Source: Ichthyophonus hoferi (lineage: Eukaryota > Opisthokonta > Ichthyosporea > Ichthyophonida > Ichthyophonidae). Taken from it: 64,000 nucleotides of DNA. Below, piece by piece: positions 56,301 through 64,000 of this stretch. The notes below the pieces were generated by a model. It did no database searches, was not told the origin of the DNA, and saw nothing but the letters and a program-made list of their open reading frames with translations. The stretch spans positions 2,287-66,286 of the forward strand of contig NAOQ01000398.1 in NCBI GenBank assembly GCA_002751075.1, in the 5' to 3' direction. Both the position numbers and the translations under genes were made by a program. Position 1 is the first letter of the stretch; every line of letters begins with the position of its first letter.

Positions 56301-59115
56301 TAATGGTAGTACTCCTCATTGGAAAGGTGACGTCATGCCTCTTAACAAAACAACATGAGGCTTAGCAATAGAAAAAAAGGGGAGTGGATATGCATTAGGA
56401 GTCAGGATCTTGGTGTAAATAGGCGTGATGGACTACATGTAACCAACCCTGTGTATTACCCTATAGGTTAATATACCTATGACAGAGTTGGAAAGGCACA
56501 AGAGTGACGTGTCTGCCCTGGTGCATCCTTTAAACACAGTCATGGATCTGAGTATTGGTAAGCCTGTTCTTTTGTAATTACATGTTAATGACCAAATCAA
56601 TGGCTTTGTTTATCCTTATAGTTGCTACTACTGATTATAAACCATTCCGTTTAAAGCATGTGCTCTTTGGTTTGCCGCACGTGGTCAGGGCCACTTGATC
56701 AGATATTTGGGATCTTCTATGGAGCCAATGGGCGACTACCTCTCTCCTGCCAAGGCACTTTTGATTGGAATGGGTGAGACTATATATTTCATTTCCCTTT
56801 ACCTTTTCTTACTGTTTTGGAGTATTATAGAGCGCAATGATTGGGTTGGACGAAAGAGGGAGAGGGGATGTGCATGGGAGTGTGTATGTTATCTTTCTGC
56901 GCTCATACGTCATAGCTTTATATAGAGTTATATTTATATAATCATATGTACAATACATATCTATATGATCGGGTGTATATACAATATACACCGATTAGGT
57001 TATGTTCTATATTGTGATTTAACAATATTATTTCCCAGCCTTGTTTTTTGTGTTGCCTTTTGGATGTATGCAAGCTTTGCTGTATATATCATATGTATAT
57101 CGCATATATTTATCTAGACACCTGCTATGTAGCTCACTATATGGGTATTCTGGTTTGCCCATCTTTATTCACTATTGTAGCTGCCACTAACAATATCCTC
57201 AGGGTATCTGGGGTCTCCGATTTACCTACGTAACCATGCATCAGTTTAATGTACATTATTACTGCCAAGACCCAATAGGATGCATGTCTTAAGTTTAACA
57301 CTCAGTCTGATCTCATTATTATACCAGGGGCTGATGAGCAGCTAGGTGGGTATTCACGTCATCGCACCAAATATGGGTATGAGGGATGGGCTGGATTGGT
57401 GGCGGAGATGAAGCTGGATGTGGACCGTATATCACACAGGAATTTGGGTGGGTGGCGGGGGGCTCGTGTTTTATTTTTATTTTTTCAACTTGGTATATAT
57501 AGTCTTATCCGTACAGAGAACTCAATGTTTGTTATACACGATATTCGTAGTCTCTATGAATTAACTAATTAATTAATACACTCCTGTCGATTTGCACTTT
57601 ATGCCTAGCCACAGATGTTATGTGATAGTAAGCGTTGTCTACGTTTTTTTAAAAAAGTTCCGATCCCCGCGTATGCCACACCTGGACCCTATCTGCGAGA
57701 TAAATAATATATATGTAGTATGTAGTGTGTGATTTTATATTCAATGCTGGGGTCTTTTGGGGGTTGATCAAGTGCATCTTAACATTAGCCAATGAAACTG
57801 GGTAGTTCTCATTTTGACTCAACCTCCCTCTGTTCCATATCTCCAGTATCCACTTAGATTGCATATAATCCTCCACCTGGCCTATTGCTTGCTATCATCC
57901 CCCCACATCTCCAGTCACATTCTCAACCAATAACTCCCTGCCTATCTATCTATATACGACTTGCCCTATCAGCTCTCTTTCCCGTTTCTATATTATTACA
58001 TTTACCAATTTTATGCATGAGACATTTTTAATGACCCATATAAGCCCGTTGGTTGCAAATCATTTTAAGTCGCCTGTTTATTTATTTACATGCATCTAAC
58101 CAGTCCAATCCCGTGATTTAAATGTCTTAAATAAAAGTAATATACAGACTAACGCCAAGGATCATTTTATATAATAATCTTAATATCGCTCTCAAGTCAA
58201 CGCACAATACCAGATCATTCTATTATAAGGATACCCAGCTATTGATGCATCTTGTCTGTATAAGCCTGTATCCCTAATGCTAGATAGGTGAAAATACTAG
58301 CTTCTGCCTTTTTACCATTTCTCCACTTTTCTGACACGAACCAAAAATATATATTTTCTCTCTTGTACTTAGGCAGAGATGACCGGGTGGTCTCAGACAA
58401 TTCTAGAGAGGGACGCTATCCCTTCCTAGACGAAGAGCTGGTGAGTTTCCTCAACACTTTGCCTGTGTGGGTCAAGGCAGACATGCGCTATCCTCGTGGA
58501 CTAGGTGGGTGGTTTAGGGCTGTGATTTTGGTTATTGAGATAATAGGGGGTAGGGAGCCAGAGCCAGGAGGCATGTATATGTGCATGTATGTGTGCATGT
58601 ATGTGAGGGGTACAGGGTGTGGGGCCAACCAGTCGGGTCACCTGTATGATGTACTTGTATATACATTGCTGTGGGTTGAGGCGTCTAGTAGAATGTTTTT
58701 AAACAATATAATAATAATAATAATAATAATAATATACTGGGTATGTAGATATTTGAGCGGTTAAGATATCACATGTGCGTATATCCAATTTGGCAAGATA
58801 GAAGTTTTGCTACTATCATTTAATTACAATTTTTAACTGTTTCACAATTTTTGATTTGAGTATAAGTCCGTGTAAATTTACGGTGGTGTATGCATATACA
58901 TACACAACACGCCATTTTTGATGCACTGCAGGGAAATCACGCCGTGACACTAAGCCAATACACTACATACAGGTGAAAAGCTCCTATTACGGCAGGTAGC
59001 AAGAAAACTAGGCCTACAGGCGTGTGCGGAGTTTCCTAAACGGGCAATCCAATTTGGGTCCCGCATCGCCAAAATAGAAAACCACAAAGAAATAGGCACA
59101 GATCTCTGCTCGTGA
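50335..59115 (+). CDS. ASNSD1: Asparagine synthetase domain-containing protein 1
   Basis: Fifteen exons, 50335-50382, 51004-51040, 51588-51754, 52160-52276, 52704-53069, 53525-53612, 54480-54545, 55087-55186, 55381-55552, 56063-56155, 56467-56557, 56657-56773, 57328-57447, 58373-58504 and 58973-59115, join in phase to 618 residues (human ASNSD1 643). An N-terminal glutaminase (class II GATase) domain starts MCGVILDLG with the nucleophile Cys2, then [18 protein letters not shown] and [12 protein letters not shown]. The synthetase domain has the ATP PP-loop [12 protein letters not shown] (about residue 314) and [12 protein letters not shown] (about 488), FPFLDE-like [12 protein letters not shown], and [15 protein letters not shown] near the end with [14 protein letters not shown]. 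The family's true substrate is not established. An A12 run (near 55499-55510) encodes a Lys stretch in a variable loop. Confidence 0.93.
51064..51263. repeat. 30-bp minisatellite in ASNSD1 intron
   Basis: Five to six degenerate units of about 30 bp, each with TATTGG(A/G) and ATGATTGGGTT cores, lie directly after the small second exon (51004-51040). Confidence 0.85.
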
Positions 59116-59750
59116 TTGGATTAGTTTAATAGACACAGAGGATGAAGAAGGGGATTAATTGCACCTGTTTTATTGGGTGGTTAGTATAGCAGACTCATAA
59201 AGAGAAGTCGTATATGAACTGGGAACCGAAATGTAAACCAGTAGCTACCCTAGGACAATATTTGGGATCCATTTATTATAAAAATAAGGGAGAACTGCTA
59301 CGTTGATATTACCATCCTTCCACCAGCTTCTCGTATTTATGTCAGTGTCTGTGCATACATTGGGAGTGAGACTATCTCAACAGAGGCAATACCAAGTTTT
59401 ATATTTGACTAATGCATTTAACTATTTCAAATATAAATATCTGCATACAAAGCACCAGTCAATATTAATACGTTACCTAGAAAGACGTACAATTAAAGTT
59501 GTTATTCATAGGGTACTGTTCTCGCTTTTACCCACTAAACTCGACCAATAAAAAATTATAAAAATAAAAAACATGTATTAAAGGGAATTTACCCCTTATC
59601 CATTTGTTACTATTCGTCTGCTTATTCGTACCTTCCTCCTCTATCACAACAATTATATCATTCTATGCGGTCATGTCTACTAATTTCTATTTCTATTGAT
59701 CTGTTTGAAGCTATGCGTCAATCTTTCTTTTGACTCACCCTATATCATTC
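59116..59750. other. Convergent intergenic region between ASNSD1 and LRR1
   Basis: These 635 bp separate the two stop codons. An AATAAA-rich stretch at about 59547-59572 could serve as the ASNSD1 polyadenylation signal. No other gene is seen. Confidence 0.5.
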
Positions 59751-62700
59751 CTATGCATCTCTCCTCTTAATCTTAAAACGCTTATGCAGACACTGTACCG
59801 AACATATCTTCTCTGCAATAGGCACCAAGTTATTCCACTGCGAATGTAATCCTAATGTGGAAGCCAAACCAGAAGTATCATATTTGGTCACTAGGCTCTT
59901 GCTGGTTTCGAGTGCCGCCCCGTGGCATTGACTACAAATATCTGCCCCTAAAAGATAGCACTCCAGATCGCAGGGTAGATACAGCTCTTCGATTGGTTCC
60001 CTGTATAAGAGACATTGGCGATTAGATTATTGAAAGCATATGTCGCTACCAAACAGGTTTAATATTATGTTGTCCTGACTACTGTATCCCAGGTTATACC
60101 TACCAAATGAGCTTGGTAGGAGAACAGATGGATACTTAGTGTTAGGCTGAGATGAAGAGGGGGAAAGACACCATCCCAAGGGATAGAGAGAAGACTGAGG
60201 AGCATAAGATAGTGAATGCAAGCATGGAGTAGAGAGATAATAAGTAAAACAAGGAGATATAGACAGTGTATAGGCGTACCCTTGTCGTAGGACAGTCCTG
60301 GCTGCCATCTCCTTCAATGAAGGGAATATGAAGGGCATCCTAACCACCATCTTATTGGTCTCTTGGTCCATTCGGAAGGGATTACGGCTTAAATCTAACC
60401 TCTCCAGCTGGAGCATTTTAAAAGATGATGGTAGATCATGAATAGAATTGCCACTTAGATTTAACCGCTTTAGTGTCGTCATCCTGTGAATATTTGCTGG
60501 TACCGACATCACTTTATTATTCTCCATATTTAGCGAGAAAAGCTTCCCCATATGGCAGATCTGTGATGGAATGTCAGCAATCCTATTTCCTGATAGGTCT
60601 AATACATGCAAGGCCATATTGCATATTTGAAGAGGGAATTCTTCTAATCGATTTAGAGGAAGCTTGAGGGCAGCGAGACAGGGAAAGGCCGTGGCAAAGC
60701 CCTCTGGGAGACCAGTGAGTTTGTTTTCGGGCAACTCCAGACAGGTTAGTAAACGTAGTTTTAGAATTGGTTGTGGCATAGTGCGTAAACTATGTTTGGC
60801 GATAGAGAGATATTCAAGATTAGGTGGGTAAGTGGTTGGTAGCGTTCGGTTTTCCTAGGGGGAAGAGACAAGGTATGCGTTTGGGGGTCTATGTTTTAGT
60901 GTTCCCGACTCCATTGGGCTGCGATGTCATGTTATGCGATATGCTGTGGTGTACAAAGAGAAAATAACATAATGTGAAAGCTTATGCAAGTATGCTGTGG
61001 TTAAGCGTAGAGAGAGACGGAAATGGTTGAAGGGAAGTATTGGTGCACAGACAGTCTGTAGGATCTCCAACAAGAAAAAATCTCGTAGACACCAGTTTAA
61101 ATAAATAGAATTATTAGACTATACTGAGAGTGAAAGACAGTATATATATGAGAGAGTAAGAAAGGGAAAATAAGCAAAACAAGAATAGAATAAGAGACAT
61201 TGATGGGGAAGGTGCCGCCTGGCTTGTAGCAGGCGTCTATATATATATTATAGTATGATAGTATGCAAGATAATATGATAGAATGTATGATGGTATGTAT
61301 GATAGTATGCTTGTACGATAGTATGTAATTATGTATGCATGCTAGCACTCACATCAACAGCCAGTCGGGCCTGCAGCTCGGGTGCATTAGGGTCAGCATA
61401 TTTAAGAGGAGTTAATTCACTTGGCAAAACACTGGTAGGGTTCTTATGCATTCGTTGTACCATCAGAGTAAATTGTCGCATTTTTGCTTGGTCCCCCTAT
61501 CATTGGATGCGGTTAATTATTTAATTATCACGGGTCTGTGTATATATGTATATATAATACGCGATAATGGTGGTATTATCATGCAATTAAATGTATAAAA
61601 TCGAATGCTTAAGCAAATATGAGTATATAAATGACGTCTATAGATCACTCAATCTCTACGCGTTATTGCCTTAATGGAACGCATTTAATTAGTTGAAAAT
61701 GATTTGTCTCACCCAATCTAAACCAATGTTGCGCTATAATTCCTATACATTCGATCATTGGTTGGATAGGTCATGCACTTTCGACCGGATCTATTTATAT
61801 ATAATTTAATTGGCTAGCACAAAAGTAGGACTGGGTGATGTTTTGGTAAAAGGTTTGCTTATATCACCTGCTAAAAGTGGAAAGACGCACTACATTGTAT
61901 CATTCCAGTCCCATAAGATGTAAGGTGTAAGGTGTACGTGCACATAAGGTGCGTGTGTAGGACAGGGTGTAGGGGAGGACGAGGGAGGGTGGTGGTGTAT
62001 GGACGAATGGTCAGGATAGAAATATTTAAACCAGTAACATATACATAACATAATGGTTGTTTAAGGTCGTAAATATATTTGTGAGAAGGTAACTCCATAT
62101 AGAGAATAGCATCATGACCAATCTAGAGCATAAAGACTTGGTAGATCAATGATTTTTCATTAAAACATATATAGGTACACACACATACATATATCGCACA
62201 TAAGGATGATAGAATAGCTGGACACCCTACGATTATACATCCTTGAGATAACCCTACATTGATCCTTTTCAGTTTGATATATACATAAAGCACTCTTTAT
62301 GTATATTGTAAGATGGAGGCAGACATACACTAATAGCTATCGAATGATATCATGTGCGTGTCTATTCATATGAGAAAATTATACAGAAAAAAAAATGGGA
62401 CACTTTTCAAACAAACTAGCACATATGCCAATTGCAATCGAATATCACTATAGAAACTAATACCATGGCAACGTGGTTTGTTCTCTATGATATACCTGCA
62501 TTACGATACGTCTAGGTGGGCTCTTGAGCAACAGAGTGGCCTTTCCTTCTGTTCCATCATATTTTAACTGTTGTAGATTACTCTCTAGCTGGTGGTTGAC
62601 GGGTGGAGGATTGGCATTAATGTATTGGTTGATAGCGATATTGTATTGTGATAAGGTTAAGATTGTTTATGATATTATATGAAGGCATAATTGGTAAGTG

Positions 62701-63979
62701 GATGATGGCAAGGAGATAAAAAAAAATATTATAATTGATCCGCAAATTGACTAGGAGGCTAGCATATAGATGTAATTAAACTAAACTGGATAATGAAAAT
62801 GTGTGATATAGTGCCAATAGGCTATCGCAGACAAGGTCAAAAAAGAGAAATATTACAGAGCTCATCAATTAAAATAGGGAACAAAACATTGCACAATACG
62901 ATTGGATAATCCAAAAAGACCCACATTCCTTCACCCACTTCATATGAGGTTGAAACACATGTACACAATGATATACCCGACTGAAGGCACGTGCTCATAT
63001 ATATATCAATGCATACACACCAATCCATAAACCCTTAACTGCTTTCTCCCTTATCATAATTACTCCATCCAAGTAAAACATTTATAATGGGCGCTAAAAT
63101 AATACCATGTGTAATGGTTTACTGCAATAGTGCGTATAACTAATATTAATAATACATATATGGGGGTGGAGCAGACAGAACATGAGGCAAAACGTTAGAC
63201 AACCATTAGGTTAGGGGTAGTGTAATAAGACACTGTGAATGTACGCACTAGACGAGAGAGAATGGAAGTTTGATGAAAAAAGTTGGCGAGAGGAACGTCA
63301 AGTACCACAAAAGTGAACAGAAAAAGTGAGTTGGGGAGGGATGTGGAGAAAAATCTTAGAATAATATAATACGAAGTGGCCAGAGAGAGAGAGAGGTCAC
63401 CTGCAGTCTGACACCACCCTTGGCCTTACTACTCGTTGTACATACTAAAAGCCATAATTTCCTCTTCCCTTTATCTCCAGATAGACTGGACGGTGCTCTC
63501 CCCTGAAACGAGAAAGAGCTCCACGTAAGGTAAAGCCAGAAAACAAAACAACCACCAAATATTTACCAAGCATGTACGGGTGTGCAAACTCACTCATGAG
63601 TTATTTTATTGTATAAAAGTGTATTTTTTTGGTGTTTTACATACAGTTTTTTATAGGAAGGTGGGGTATCGGTAGGTATTATTAGGATTATTTTTGTACA
63701 TACACGTTTCTTGGCATATGTGGGTGTGCATATATATAAACACGTATCCTTGTTGATGCTACAAGAACAGCATTTATGTATAATTATGTGTACATGTCTG
63801 TATATTTGCCTGGCGAGAAGCAATATTTGATAGTATCTGGGTCAAAAGAATATAGAAAGAGAAAAACACGACGCCAAAGAAATACTGACTATGATCACTA
63901 TAGCTTTAGCAGGTGCACAAGACTGCGTTCCAGTTGGAACATTCGTTGGAAATAGCTGTACTCTGCACGGCACGCGCAT
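59751..63979 (-). CDS. LRR1: LRR1 (PPIL5), cullin-RING substrate receptor
   Basis: Six exons, 63890-63979, 63401-63502, 62496-62588, 61353-61496, 60280-60854 and 59751-60000, join in phase to 417 residues; human LRR1 has 414. The N-terminal part has MRVPCRVQLFP, KLWLLVCTTSSKAKGGVRLQ and EGKATLLLKSPP, matching the family's head domain. Residues about 144-330 hold at least six leucine-rich repeats (LHVLDLSGNRIADIP, LKRLNLSGNSIHDLP, LERLDLSRNPF). The C-terminus follows AARTVLRQGEPIEELYLP and holds CSQC and CSVQC, a possible zinc site. In animals LRR1 directs a CUL2 ubiquitin ligase to the CMG helicase during replisome disassembly; conservation here suggests the same role. The first donor could be 12 nt or so upstream (gtgatc) of the one chosen (gtcagt). 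Confidence 0.9.
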
Positions 63980-64000
63980 TTTCTAAACTCCGCTACAACA

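Noticed and set aside
62589-62665. Possible second AT-AC intron end in LRR1 (CTTAAC before AC)
   Set aside because: The normal acceptor caccag at 62589 joins in phase 0 and matches the LRR1 family directly; the upstream extension has no matching donor phase.

Overview
The window is nuclear DNA of an intron-rich eukaryote. Coding exons are short (9 to 575 nt) and moderate in GC. Introns and intergenic DNA are AT-rich and full of microsatellites, with two runs of N inside repeats. Almost every intron is GT-AG; one is GC-AG, and one is best explained as a minor-spliceosome AT-AC intron. The gene set (PTPA, ASNSD1, LRR1, a fungal-type multi-pass class-3 lipase and an M16 protease of the SDD3/C05D11.1 group) with a retained U12-type intron suggests a unicellular opisthokont, for example an ichthyosporean or an early-branching fungus. 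This placement is inference, and other protists are possible. Gene models were built by hand from splice sites, phase continuity and remembered family sequences; no alignment was run.

Layout: (1) 951-1531 (+), a small unrecognised protein with two hydrophobic segments, two exons. (2) About 4019-25106 (+), a multi-pass membrane class-3 lipase with at least 24 well-supported exons and an uncertain N-terminus. (3) 25144-29951 (-), PTPA, the PP2A activator, 11 exons, 398 aa, with an unusual histidine-rich tail. Its stop lies 37 bp from the lipase stop, tail to tail. (4) 29952-33891, a gene-poor AT-rich stretch. (5) 33892-49699 (-), an M16 zinc metalloprotease with about 32 exons and about 980 aa. 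It contains the AT-AC intron, a GC-AG intron and a 9-nt micro-exon. (6) 50335-59115 (+), ASNSD1, 15 exons, 618 aa, divergent from the protease across 635 bp. (7) 59751-63979 (-), LRR1, 6 exons, 417 aa, convergent with ASNSD1.

The genes are unrelated housekeeping functions: lipid hydrolysis, PP2A maturation, proteolysis, an amidotransferase-like enzyme and a cullin-RING substrate receptor. There is no operon-like logic, mobile element, virus fossil, tRNA or CRISPR that I could support. The most noteworthy observations concern RNA processing: the AT-AC intron, the run of micro-exons, a duplicated decoy splice acceptor, and a strand-biased ATTGG motif in introns.
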